Source: Aphanothece sacrum FPU1
GTDB taxonomy: Bacteria; Cyanobacteriota; Cyanobacteriia; Cyanobacteriales; Microcystaceae
Direction: 5' to 3'
NCBI RefSeq assembly: GCF_003864295.1
Contig: NZ_BDQK01000014.1
Span: forward strand, 182,389 to 246,388
DNA length: 64,000 nt
Position numbers and translations under genes: made by a program. The notes under the pieces were generated by a model. That model saw nothing but the letters and a program-made list of their open reading frames with translations. It did no database searches and had not been told where the DNA came from. Shown one piece after another: positions 1 to 8,050 of the stretch. How positions within the stretch are numbered: position 1 is the first letter of the stretch; each line of letters begins with the position of its first letter.

Positions 1-83
1 GGTGTTAAGCATATTTTTAAAGTTAATCTTTTCCCTATTATAGCAGAATAAAGATTAAGCTCAGGCTTTGATTCAGCATGATT

Positions 84-113
84 TGTAGGGTCAATTCATA
101 AATTGACCCTACA
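84..113. terminator. Perfect inverted repeat downstream of a small gene
   Basis: A 13-bp perfect stem (TGTAGGGTCAATT and its complement) with a 4-base loop lies just 3' of the minus-strand gene that ends at 128. It could stop transcription of that gene. It also resembles the dispersed GTAGGGGTCAA hairpin seen again at 42035-42062, so it may be a copy of a repeat rather than a dedicated terminator. There is no clear T-tract. Confidence 0.45.
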
Positions 114-127
114 ATAACCATCAATTT

Positions 128-337
128 TTAGTCAATAGAGATGGTTTGGGGGCCACTGCCGTTATCATGAGTACTATCCGTATAAGTAAATGTGGTAACT
201 CCCTGTTTCTCTAACCAACTTTTTAAGGGGTCTTCTGAAAGTTTGAGTCTGAGTGCACCAGAAACAATACCTCCCATAAAAGCTAGAGGTTGTTGCAGTA
301 ATTCTTGAACAATTGGCTGAAATTCGTCTAGAAACAT
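128..337 (-). CDS. Small conserved hypothetical protein (69 aa)
   Basis: A 69-residue protein with no domain I recognise. The start is supported by an AGGAG ribosome-binding site about 8 bases upstream of the ATG. The N-terminal half is hydrophobic and amphipathic (around FMGGIVSGALRLKL) and the C-terminus is polar and rich in Ser, Thr and Asp. There is no signal peptide. It stands alone, divergent from the DUF1499 gene, and is followed by a hairpin. It looks like a genuine small cyanobacterial protein because of the good ribosome-binding site and lack of any overlapping better frame, but no function can be assigned. Confidence 0.6.
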   Translation of the reverse strand: MFLDEFQPIVQELLQQPLAFMGGIVSGALRLKLSEDPLKSWLEKQGVTTFTYTDSTHDNGSGPQTISID

Positions 338-465
338 GAAAAAAACTCCTAATTACACTAAAAATTTAAGGGAATAAGTCGGGTAATATCTTTCTCTAAA
401 TTATCCCCTCTTTAAATGTTAAGTTAATTAAAGTTGATCAGTTAAATTTACGTAACAATTAGGCT

Positions 466-987
466 ATGTCTGTAACTAAGGATTCATCAAAACCCATTAA
501 ACCCAGATTCCTGACGATAATTATTTTATTAGGGGTTGTCTTGCTTTGGTTGGGAGTTAGGGTTATTTTTCCTGATAGTCCTACCCTTTTTGTGGGGACA
601 CCCCCCAATAATTTGGGCATAATTGAGGGAAAATTGGCAGTTTGTCCCACTACTCCTAATTGTGTTAGTTCTCAAAGTCAAGAGGCAGAACATTCTATTG
701 CACCTTTCTCTTATCAGGGTAGCACTTCTGATGCGATCGCAACTCTTAAAAAGATTATTAATCAGCAAGAAAGAAGTAAAATTATCGCTGAAACTGATCA
801 GTATCTTTACGCTCAATTTACCAGTAAATGGATGGGTTTTGTAGACGATGTTGAGTTTTTTTTAAATCCTGAAAAATCTATTATTGATGTACGTTCAGCT
901 TCCCGTTTAGGTGAGTCTGATTTAGGGGTAAATCGTCAAAGAATTGAAGAAATTCGTCAAGCTTTTGTAGATTATTACTTAAATTAG
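466..987 (+). CDS. DUF1499 family membrane-anchored protein
   Basis: A 173-residue protein with one N-terminal transmembrane helix at about residues 16-34 and then a DUF1499 domain. Family hallmarks are visible: CPTTPNCVSSQ near residue 60, YLYAQFTSKWMGFVDDVEF near 108-126, and a C-terminal segment with SRLGESDLGVNRQRIEEIR. DUF1499 proteins occur widely in photosynthetic organisms and proteobacteria and have no established biochemical role. The protein is probably anchored in the cytoplasmic or thylakoid membrane with the domain outside the cytosol, which is inference from topology. It is a single-gene unit followed by a repeat-rich gap. Confidence 0.85.
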   Translation: MSVTKDSSKPIKPRFLTIIILLGVVLLWLGVRVIFPDSPTLFVGTPPNNLGIIEGKLAVCPTTPNCVSSQSQEAEHSIAPFSYQGSTSDAIATLKKIINQQERSKIIAETDQYLYAQFTSKWMGFVDDVEFFLNPEKSIIDVRSASRLGESDLGVNRQRIEEIRQAFVDYYLN

Positions 988-999
988 ATGTCAATGTAG

Positions 1000-1205
1000 A
1001 ACAGGCAAGATGCCTGTTCTACAATTAATAAAAGGCTAAAGCCTTATCCTATAAAAACTAAGTCCACCTTCGTGGACTGCCATTATAGGTTGCGTAGGCA
1101 ACCTTTGTTTGTATAGCTTAACTATGAACGAGTTAAGATCTATTATTTGTAATAATTTAGCATAAATTGTCCGGTAAAACCGACAAGGTACCTGTTCCAC
1201 AATTA
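1000..1205. repeat. Multi-hairpin interspersed repeat, family B copy 1
   Basis: A chain of short palindromes: GAACAGGCAAGATGCCTGTTC, AAGGCTAAAGCCTT, GTCCACCTTCGTGGAC and GGTTGCGTAGGCAACC, then a GTTAAGATCT segment and a TTATTTGTAATAA-like hairpin. The same ordered modules occur at 2416-2575, 9750-9868, 15876-16014, 40165-40320 and 43282-43437, with a diverged copy at 16640-16735. It fills most of the gap between the DUF1499 gene and the methyltransferase gene. Confidence 0.85.
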
Positions 1206-1236
1206 TTAAATAAAAATTATTAATTACCTATTTTTT

Positions 1237-2370
1237 ATGCAGTTTATTATTGACACCATTCAACAAAGTCCTGAGCAAGCGATTACTTTTGCTGAATTCA
1301 TGAATTTAGCTCTCTATCATCCTGAACATGGCTATTATTCCTCTGGAAAAGTTGAAATAGGTTCTCAGGGTGACTTTTTCACTGCTTCATCTTTAGGGTC
1401 AGATTTTGCTGAATTATTAGCAGAACAATTTAGAGAAATGTGGGAAGTTATGGGATATCCTATTACGTTTACTTTAGTAGAAATAGGGGCAGGATCAGGT
1501 TATTTCGCCGCAGATATTCTTAGCTATTTACAAGAAAAATATCATGATTTTTATTCTAAAATTAACTATATTATAGTTGAAAAATCACCTGAATCAATTA
1601 AAAAACAGAGAAATTTATTAACAGAATTTTCTAATATTATTTGGCAAGATTGGTTAGATATTAATTATAATTCAATTACTGGTTGTATTTTTAGTAATGA
1701 GTTAATTGATGCTTTACCAGTTCATAAAATTATTATTAAAGAGCAACAACTTAAAGAAATTTATGTCACTGTATCTGAAGGAAAACTTCAAGAAGTGGTC
1801 AAAGATATTTCAACTCCAAGATTACTAGATTATTTTCAATTAATTAATATTAATCTGCCTTCTGATGATTATCCAGAAAATTATTATAGTGAAGTTAACT
1901 TAAATGCGTTAGATTGGTTAACTACAGTCACTAATAAATTAAATCGGGGTTATATATTAACCATTGATTATGGTTATACTGCCCAGAAATATTATCATTC
2001 TCAACGATATCAAGGAACTTTAAAATGTTATTATCAACATCGTCATCATGATAACCTTTATGTTAATATTGGAGAGCAAGATATAACTGCTCATGTTGAT
2101 TTTACAGCCCTAGAAAACCAAGGTAAACTATTAGGATTAGAAACAGTTGGATTAACACAACAAGGTTTATTTTTAATGGGATTAGGATTAGGCGATCGCT
2201 TATCAGAATTATCCAATGGCCAATATAGTTTAACAGAAATTTTTCAACGTCGAGATGCTCTACATCAATTAATTGATCCAATGGGTTTAGGAAAGTTTTA
2301 TGTTTTGATTCAAAGTAAAAGATTAACTGAACAACAAAAACTAAAATCTCTCAAAGGATTAAAAACATAA
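1237..2370 (+). CDS. MidA/NDUFAF7-like SAM-dependent methyltransferase
   Basis: A 377-residue class I methyltransferase of the COG1565 (DUF185) family. The glycine-rich SAM-binding motif VEIGAGSGYFAADIL lies near residues 82-96. The family-typical SNELIDALPVH is near 150-160, TIDYGY near 240-246, and DITAHVDFTAL near 285-295. In mitochondria the homologue NDUFAF7/MidA methylates an arginine of the complex I 49-kDa subunit; the bacterial substrate is not established, though the NDH-1 equivalent is a plausible guess. The N-terminus ITFAEFMNLALYHPEHGYY is intact, so the ATG start is sound although the ribosome-binding site is weak. Family B repeats in the same orientation flank the gene on both sides. 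Confidence 0.88.
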   Translation: MQFIIDTIQQSPEQAITFAEFMNLALYHPEHGYYSSGKVEIGSQGDFFTASSLGSDFAELLAEQFREMWEVMGYPITFTLVEIGAGSGYFAADILSYLQEKYHDFYSKINYIIVEKSPESIKKQRNLLTEFSNIIWQDWLDINYNSITGCIFSNELIDALPVHKIIIKEQQLKEIYVTVSEGKLQEVVKDISTPRLLDYFQLININLPSDDYPENYYSEVNLNALDWLTTVTNKLNRGYILTIDYGYTAQKYYHSQRYQGTLKCYYQHRHHDNLYVNIGEQDITAHVDFTALENQGKLLGLETVGLTQQGLFLMGLGLGDRLSELSNGQYSLTEIFQRRDALHQLIDPMGLGKFYVLIQSKRLTEQQKLKSLKGLKT

Positions 2371-2415
2371 TTTTAATAAAAATTGGTTCTACCGGACTTA
2401 CTATGCTAAACTAAC

Positions 2416-2575
2416 AATTTATAAAAGGCTAAAGCCTTATCCTATAAAAACGAAGTCCACCTTCGTGGACTGCCATTATAGGTTGCGTAGGCAACCTTTG
2501 TTTGTATAGCTTAACTATGAACGAGTTAAGGTCTATTATTTGTAATAATTTAGCATAACTTGTCCGGTAGAACCT
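2416..2575. repeat. Multi-hairpin interspersed repeat, family B copy 2
   Basis: Nearly identical to the copy at 1000-1205 and in the same orientation, so the two copies are direct repeats about 1.4 kb apart around the MidA-like gene. It contains the AAGGCTAAAGCCTT, GTCCACCTTCGTGGAC and GGTTGCGTAGGCAACC stems and the terminal TTGTCCGGTAGAACC segment. Confidence 0.85.
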
Positions 2576-2583
2576 AAAAATTT

Positions 2584-2706
2584 ATAGGGGAGGGTTTTTG
2601 TAGGGGCGGGTTTTTTAGAGGATTTATGATGCTCACAAAAAAGTTGAATAAACCCGCCCCTCTTTGATGATGCTCACAAAAAAGTTGAATAAACCCGCCC
2701 TTTTTC
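2584..2706. repeat. GGGGCGGGTTT / AAACCCGCCCC repeat, family D
   Basis: An inverted repeat with arms TAGGGGCGGGTTT and AAACCCGCCCCT, plus a tandem second copy of the right half (ATGATGCTCACAAAAAAG, then AAACCCGCCC). Related sequence is at 23412-23492 and 43195-43270. It separates the methyltransferase gene from the small membrane-protein gene. No coding potential is visible. Confidence 0.75.
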
Positions 2707-2736
2707 CCTGATGCTAGTGTCCACAAGTAAAAATGT

Positions 2737-2952
2737 TTATTCCTCAGATTCTTCATATTCTTCATCTCTGAGTTTTTGTCGCTGTTGAACCGATGATTGA
2801 AAGGCACCAATCACAAATCCTACAGTTGCTCCTCCAATAATAAGAATAGGTTGACGTTGCTCCCGTTGAGCAATTTTAGCCACAGCCAAACCCATCATAG
2901 CACCGATTAGTGCTGTCATAATTCCTGAAAAAATAATCACTCGAAAGTTCAT
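2737..2952 (-). CDS. Small two-helix membrane protein (71 aa)
   Basis: A 71-residue hypothetical protein. It has two likely transmembrane segments (residues 5-26 and about 36-50), each rich in Gly, Ala and Ile, joined by a short basic loop (AQREQRQP). It ends in a strongly acidic tail (RDEEYEESEE). The two-helix hairpin recalls small cyanobacterial membrane proteins, but I do not recognise the family. The ATG has only a weak AAAAAG ribosome-binding site. It is monocistronic as far as can be seen. Confidence 0.6.
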   Translation of the reverse strand: MNFRVIIFSGIMTALIGAMMGLAVAKIAQREQRQPILIIGGATVGFVIGAFQSSVQQRQKLRDEEYEESEE

Positions 2953-3054
2953 CTTTTTAAACTTGACAAATTGTTTAATAAATGTATTTGATTCCTATTT
3001 CTATTATCTCTTAATCCTATCAATTTGCTTAAGATTATAACAATTTGTTTCATT

Positions 3055-3147
3055 TTACATAAACAGAAAAGAATAGACTAACAATAAGATTGTGCCAATA
3101 AATAATAGATGATTCATCCAATCATTAAATGTCCATTTTTTAAACAT
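3055..3147 (-). CDS. Putative 30-aa single-helix membrane protein
   Basis: A 30-residue open frame with an excellent ribosome-binding site (CGGAG about 10 bases before the ATG). The product begins MFKKWTFNDWMNHL and continues as a hydrophobic helix (residues 13-30), typical of a single-span small membrane protein. It starts 20 bases after the stop of the 34-aa frame at 3168-3272, and its ribosome-binding site overlaps the end of that frame, so the two look like a bicistron. No family is recognised. It could be a photosynthetic or stress-related miniprotein, which is inference. Confidence 0.45.
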   Translation of the reverse strand: MFKKWTFNDWMNHLLFIGTILLLVYSFLFM

Positions 3148-3167
3148 TATCGTTATTTTCTCCGAAG

Positions 3168-3272
3168 TTAATAGTCGATAGCTCGTTCTGGATTAAAAAT
3201 ATGTTCTAGAACATCTTGTGTAATGATTTTGATTTGAGATTTTACTGTTGATTTTAGAGTTTGCAGTTTCAT
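3168..3272 (-). CDS. Putative 34-aa small protein upstream of a miniprotein
   Basis: A 34-residue frame starting MKLQTLKSTVKSQIK and ending NPERAIDY. It is soluble, with an amphipathic N-terminal helix and no membrane segment. It sits directly upstream of the 30-aa membrane-protein frame on the same strand, between the RND pump gene and a small membrane-protein gene. Its own ribosome-binding site is weak. The compositional bias looks protein-like, but only conservation in relatives would prove it. Confidence 0.4.
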   Translation of the reverse strand: MKLQTLKSTVKSQIKIITQDVLEHIFNPERAIDY

Positions 3273-3373
3273 ATTTAAATTTTAAATTAAAGAAGTGGAA
3301 CTCAGGTTAAAATAGTTGTAAAAAGTTTCTATTGACAGAAATAATTATACCATGAAAAACTTTTCAAACAAGT

Positions 3374-6193
3374 CTAATCATTTTGAGAAGAAGCTTTAAA
3401 AATGGGGGTTACTTCTTCTTCTTTTTCAACAGGAGTGACAAATGTTTTTTTAGATTTTCTGCGACTCTTTCCAGGAGGTTTAGGCGGTTTTTTACCTCCT
3501 TCAAGGATATATTTTTCAAAGTTTTTAATCACAATATAAAGAATAGGAACTAAAACTAAACTTAACACCGTTGCTAATGCTAACCCGCCAAAAATTGCAG
3601 TTCCTAAAGACCAACGACTAACCGCTCCCACACTAGACGCACTTAATAGGGGAGCAAACCCAACTAAGGACGAAACTGCTGTCATTAAAATAGGTCGTAA
3701 ACGTTCTTCAGCAGCACTAATAGCCGCTTGAGCAATAGTCATTCCTAAAGCACGAGCTTGGTTAGCAAATTCAACGATAAGAATCGCATTTTTCGCCGCT
3801 AAACCAATTAACATAACCAAGGCGACCTGAGCATACATATCATTGTTTAAAATGGGCCAGATGCCGTTTCCTGGGTTAAACGGAGCAGTTTGTACAAAAG
3901 CAACCCGTAACCAAATGGCCCCTAATGCGCCCAAAATAGCCAAAGGAACCGTTAATAAAATGATTGTGGGGTCAACATAGCTTTCATACTGGGCAGCTAG
4001 AACCAAAAATACCATGACAAATGCTAGACCAAAAACAATAGGGGCCGCACCACCAGAGGTTTTTTCCTCTGCTGCCGTATTAGTCCATTCATAGCCAAAT
4101 CCTGGTTGTAATACCTCATTAGCGACTTCTTCCATCACTTTGATCACCTGTCCTGAACTATAACCAGGGGCAGGAGAAGCAATTAATTTAATGGCAGGAT
4201 AGGTCTTAAAACGGGTTAAAATTGGGGGATAGGTAGTTCTTTCGGGAGTGACTAAATTACTTAATTGAACCATAGTCCCATCACGCGATCGCACATACAA
4301 ACGACCAATATCTTCAGGGTTGTCTCGATCTTCTGCTTCCGCTTGAGCATAAACCCGATATAGACGACCTTCAAAGACAAATTGATTGACAAAATTTGAA
4401 CCAATATAGGTTTGTAAGGTTCTTAAAATATCTTGAATGTCAACATTTTGGGCCTTGGCTTTTTCCCGATCAATAGACATGGTGATCAAGGGACTATTAA
4501 AGGTAAATGTGGTAAAAGTTCGCCCAATTTCAGGTCGTTTATTAGCGGCGGCTATTACCCTTTGAGTATTATCAATTAAAGCATTCATGCCTTTTAATTG
4601 ACGATCTTGGATAAAGATTTCTGAACCTTCAAAACTACTTAAACCATCTACTGGAGGCGCATTAGCAGCAAAAACTCTGGCTCCAGAAATTTGTTGAGCA
4701 AAGGATCGATTAAGATTTTGGATAATACCAAAGGCTGATTTTTGTGGGCCGGGGCGTTCTTCCCAAGGTCGTAACTTAATAAAAGTCAGAGATTTATTCG
4801 CATTTCTTCCTTCAAAAGAAAATCCCGTCAAGTTAATCACATGATCTAAAACTTGATCAGCATTTTCCATGTTTTGAACAATTTTAGTTGTTTGTTGATC
4901 AATGGCATAAGTATAGTTAAGAGAAACCCCTGGAGGAGCTTCCGTAAGAGCAAAAAAATAGCCTTGATCTTCAGCCGGAATAAACCCTGATGGCATTGTC
5001 GTATATATCCACCAAGTAGCAATTAATCCCCCAATAAATATCGCCATAACGATAATTTTAATGTGGGTAAGAAAGGTGACAAAACGACGATAACCTCCTC
5101 GAATAAATTCAAAACATCGGTTAAACCAACGAAAAAAGATCCCTAATGGCCCATGTTGTTCTTCAACAAATAGAGTATTATCTAAGCCAACAATTACTTT
5201 TAAACCAGGGGGAAAACTGGGTTCTAATTGTGCCATTTTATCTTTAGCAGCTTGCGCCGTTTCTAAAGCATTGCTTCCAGGTAATTGATAGATTAAAAAA
5301 GCCACACCCGGCTGACCATCTACATCTACTAAGGTATCATAGTTTTCCATGCCTAATTCGGCTCGTCCCACATCACCAATGCGGATCAGAGTACCATCTT
5401 CTCCGACTTTTACCACCATATTTTCTGCTTCTTCGACGTTAGTAAATCGTCCAGCAACCCGTAAGGGAAATTCAAATTGCTGTTCAGGAGGCGCGGGTTG
5501 TTGTCCAATTCTTCCGATTCCCACCTCAAAATTCTGTTCATTAATGATAGCAACTACATCTAAAGCGGTGAGTCCTCTAGCCGCTAATTTATCAGGTTCA
5601 AGCCAAATTCTCATAGCATAATTTGCCCCCCCAAACAGTCCGACAGAACCTACTCCTGGCAAACCTTTCATCTCATTGGAGATGTAGCGATCAACGTAAT
5701 TATAAATAAAAGTTTTGTCATAAATGGGTTTACCATTGGGGCCATTTTCCGCATAAAACCCATAAACAAGGGTTAAACTGGGGGACTGCGTATTGGTTCT
5801 GATTCCAGCTTGGTTTACTACCGAAGGTAAAGTCGATTGAGCTTGGGAAACTCGGTTTTGTACTAAAACTTGAGCCGTATTACGATTCATTTCCGTCGGA
5901 AACGTCACGTTAACCGAAACATTGCCAGTATTATCGGTAAAGGAATCAATCCATCTTACTTGTTCAGTTCCGTTGATTTCTCGTTCTAAAACAGTCGTCA
6001 CGTTGTCTTCTGTCGTTTTAGCATCAGCACCGATGTAATTAGCCGTTACAGCCACTTTTTTGGGGGCAATTTCCGGTAACTTATCCAAAGGCAACATAGC
6101 CATAGAAATCGTTCCCAGTAGCACAATCACAATACTACAAACGGTAGTTAAAACGGGTCGTTTAATAAAAGCATTAGCAAGGGAAAGTAACAT
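3374..6193 (-). CDS. RND (HAE1/AcrB-type) efflux permease lacking TM2-TM6
   Basis: A 939-residue homologue of AcrB-type drug or solvent exporters, which normally have about 1040-1070 residues. The N-terminal helix, first periplasmic porter domain, second porter domain and C-terminal helices are clear (RPVLTTVCSIVIVLLG at 12-27; PSGFIPAEDQGYFF; ERLRPILMTAVSSLVGF). The expected block after LDNTLFVEE (residues 337-345) is missing: the sequence runs straight into QHGPLGIFFRWFNRCFE. That removes about 170 residues, i.e. TM2-TM6 with the GLxxDDAIVVVEN motif holding the two proton-relay Asp residues of TM4. The TM10 Lys in AAKNAILIVEFA is kept. The reading frame is otherwise open. No membrane-fusion or outer-membrane partner gene is adjacent. 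The tail (residues 905-939) is basic, then acidic. Confidence 0.9.
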   Translation of the reverse strand: MLLSLANAFIKRPVLTTVCSIVIVLLGTISMAMLPLDKLPEIAPKKVAVTANYIGADAKTTEDNVTTVLEREINGTEQVRWIDSFTDNTGNVSVNVTFPTEMNRNTAQVLVQNRVSQAQSTLPSVVNQAGIRTNTQSPSLTLVYGFYAENGPNGKPIYDKTFIYNYVDRYISNEMKGLPGVGSVGLFGGANYAMRIWLEPDKLAARGLTALDVVAIINEQNFEVGIGRIGQQPAPPEQQFEFPLRVAGRFTNVEEAENMVVKVGEDGTLIRIGDVGRAELGMENYDTLVDVDGQPGVAFLIYQLPGSNALETAQAAKDKMAQLEPSFPPGLKVIVGLDNTLFVEEQHGPLGIFFRWFNRCFEFIRGGYRRFVTFLTHIKIIVMAIFIGGLIATWWIYTTMPSGFIPAEDQGYFFALTEAPPGVSLNYTYAIDQQTTKIVQNMENADQVLDHVINLTGFSFEGRNANKSLTFIKLRPWEERPGPQKSAFGIIQNLNRSFAQQISGARVFAANAPPVDGLSSFEGSEIFIQDRQLKGMNALIDNTQRVIAAANKRPEIGRTFTTFTFNSPLITMSIDREKAKAQNVDIQDILRTLQTYIGSNFVNQFVFEGRLYRVYAQAEAEDRDNPEDIGRLYVRSRDGTMVQLSNLVTPERTTYPPILTRFKTYPAIKLIASPAPGYSSGQVIKVMEEVANEVLQPGFGYEWTNTAAEEKTSGGAAPIVFGLAFVMVFLVLAAQYESYVDPTIILLTVPLAILGALGAIWLRVAFVQTAPFNPGNGIWPILNNDMYAQVALVMLIGLAAKNAILIVEFANQARALGMTIAQAAISAAEERLRPILMTAVSSLVGFAPLLSASSVGAVSRWSLGTAIFGGLALATVLSLVLVPILYIVIKNFEKYILEGGKKPPKPPGKSRRKSKKTFVTPVEKEEEVTPIFKASSQND

Positions 6194-6384
6194 GAGCCTT
6201 AGTCAGTCAAAGACTAGCGTTATATTGGTTTTATTAGTTTAAATGACAATCCTAAGACTATTTAGGATGAGTTCACATAACGATAACATACAGTGACGAT
6301 CGCTTGTTTTTGCTCAACAATGGATAATTATCAACTGATAAGTTTAACTTATGACTCCGACAAGTAATACTATTGTTAAAGCCC

Positions 6385-6413
6385 TTTACAAAGCGTTACA
6401 AATTAGCTAAGAT
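6385..6413 (+). promoter_or_regulatory. psbA promoter
   Basis: A near-consensus sigma-70-type promoter: TTTACA at 6385-6390, a 17-base spacer, and TAAGAT at 6408-6413. Transcription would start near 6420 and give a leader of about 80 bases before the psbA ATG. The leader has GCCGCAAGGC-type short repeats and an AGGA ribosome-binding site about 12 bases before the start codon. Confidence 0.75.
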
Positions 6414-6500
6414 GATATCATCATACAAAAGGCAAACAGCCGCAAGGCAAAAAGCCAACGTTATCGTACCTTGACAAATTAATACAGGAATTATAAGCAC

Positions 6501-7571
6501 ATGACCACTACCTTACAACAACGCGAGAGCGTTTCCGTATGGGAACAGTTCTGTCAGTGGGTAACAAGCACCAACAACCGCATTTATGTAGGTTGGTTCG
6601 GTACTTTAATGATCCCCACCCTCTTAACTGCTGCCACTTGCTTCATCATCGCTTTCATCGCTGCTCCTCCCGTAGACATCGATGGTATCCGTGAACCAGT
6701 TGCTGGTTCTTTGCTTTATGGAAACAACATCATCTCTGGTGCAGTTGTTCCTTCTTCTAACGCTATCGGATTACATTTTTATCCTATTTGGGAAGCAGCT
6801 TCTCTTGATGAATGGCTCTACAACGGCGGCCCTTACCAATTAGTGGTTTTCCACTTCTTAATTGGTATTTTCTGCTACATGGGTCGTCAGTGGGAACTCT
6901 CCTACCGTTTAGGAATGCGTCCTTGGATTTGTGTCGCTTACAGCGCACCTGTATCTGCGGCAACTGCAGTATTCTTAATCTATCCCATCGGACAAGGTTC
7001 TTTCTCTGATGGTATGCCTTTAGGAATCTCTGGAACCTTCAACTTCATGTTCGTGTTCCAAGCTGAACACAACATTTTGATGCACCCCTTCCATATGTTG
7101 GGAGTTGCTGGTGTCTTTGGTGGTTCTTTGTTCTCCGCGATGCACGGTTCTTTAGTAACCTCTTCTTTAGTTCGTGAAACCACTGAAATCGAGTCTTTAA
7201 ACTACGGTTACAAGTTTGGACAAGAAGAAGAAACCTACAACATTGTAGCTGCTCATGGTTACTTTGGCCGTTTAATCTTCCAATACGCTTCTTTTAACAA
7301 CAGCCGCGCTTTACACTTCTTTTTAGGAGCATGGCCTGTCATCGGTATTTGGTTCACCGCAATGGGTGTGTCCACCATGGCTTTCAACCTCAACGGATTT
7401 AACTTCAACCAATCGATTTTAGACTCACAAGGTCGTGTAATCGGAACCTGGGCTGATGTATTAAACCGTGCTGGTATCGGGATGGAAGTAATGCACGAGC
7501 GCAACGCTCACAACTTCCCCTTAGATTTAGCTTCTGCTGAACCTATTTCTGCTCCCGCTATCAATGGTTAA
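6501..7571 (+). CDS. psbA: Photosystem II reaction-centre protein D1
   Basis: D1 core subunit of photosystem II in the thylakoid membrane; it binds P680, pheophytin, QB and the Mn4CaO5 cluster. All key residues are present: Tyr161, Asp170, Glu189, His190, His198, His215, Ser264, His272, His332, Glu333, His337, Asp342 and Ala344. Gly80, Phe158 and Thr286 are the standard residues, so this is not the microaerobic D1' form. Residue 130 is Gln (the low-light D1:1 type), but residue 270 is Ala instead of the usual Ser. The protein has 356 residues rather than 360 because the extension cleaved after Ala344 by CtpA is only 12 residues long. It is monocistronic with its own promoter and terminator. 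Confidence 0.98.
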   Translation: MTTTLQQRESVSVWEQFCQWVTSTNNRIYVGWFGTLMIPTLLTAATCFIIAFIAAPPVDIDGIREPVAGSLLYGNNIISGAVVPSSNAIGLHFYPIWEAASLDEWLYNGGPYQLVVFHFLIGIFCYMGRQWELSYRLGMRPWICVAYSAPVSAATAVFLIYPIGQGSFSDGMPLGISGTFNFMFVFQAEHNILMHPFHMLGVAGVFGGSLFSAMHGSLVTSSLVRETTEIESLNYGYKFGQEEETYNIVAAHGYFGRLIFQYASFNNSRALHFFLGAWPVIGIWFTAMGVSTMAFNLNGFNFNQSILDSQGRVIGTWADVLNRAGIGMEVMHERNAHNFPLDLASAEPISAPAING

Positions 7572-7602
7572 TTCCTTGATTAAATAAAACTGAATAATTA
7601 AT

Positions 7603-7634
7603 AAAAAGCACTCTCTATAAAGGGGGTGCTTTTT
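7603..7634 (+). terminator. psbA intrinsic terminator
   Basis: AAAAAGCAC at 7603-7611 pairs with GTGCTTTTT at 7626-7634. The stem ends in a T-run, 30 bases after the psbA stop codon. Confidence 0.8.
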
Positions 7635-7676
7635 GATGTGTTTGAGAATTTTTGTTTTTGTCCAGGTACTTACGGT

Positions 7677-7797
7677 AGGGGCATGGCATTAGTTATATTG
7701 TCCTGAAAACCATCAACTTATTATCGCCATGCCCCTACAAGTTAATAGTGAGCTTGTTTTTAAAATCATTAACTTATTATCGCCATGCCCCGACTTG
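7677..7797. repeat. GTAGGGGCATGGC inverted repeat, family C
   Basis: Arms TAGGGGCATGGC and GCCATGCCCCTA enclose about 45 bases, followed by a second partial right arm (ATCGCCATGCCCC). The same unit recurs several times at 47455-47632. The rest of the 7635-8050 gap shows no gene. Confidence 0.75.
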
Positions 7798-8050
7798 ATC
7801 AGATTCTGGTATAATCGACTTAATTACAAGCTATTTTGCTTTTATAGCATATTTTAGTCTATCTGTCAATGGGTAACTCCTGGGTTATTTTGAGAACTTG
7901 GACAAGAAAGATAGGTAAATTTTAGTCTTAGTTTGTTACTTTAAGGGAATGTTGGGGAATATTACAAGTAGACGACTCTTAAATCATTATCTTGACCGCA
8001 TTTTGCATCCGATAGGTCAACGTCAAAACCAATGATATCGGTGAGATTGA

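Noticed and set aside
2574..2810. A 78-codon minus-strand frame over the family D repeat
   Set aside because: It spans repeat DNA with duplicated peptide segments and overlaps the better-supported 71-aa gene in another frame.
3374..6193. RND gene as part of a full tripartite efflux operon
   Set aside because: No membrane-fusion or TolC-like gene is adjacent. The flanks are psbA on the other strand and tiny frames.
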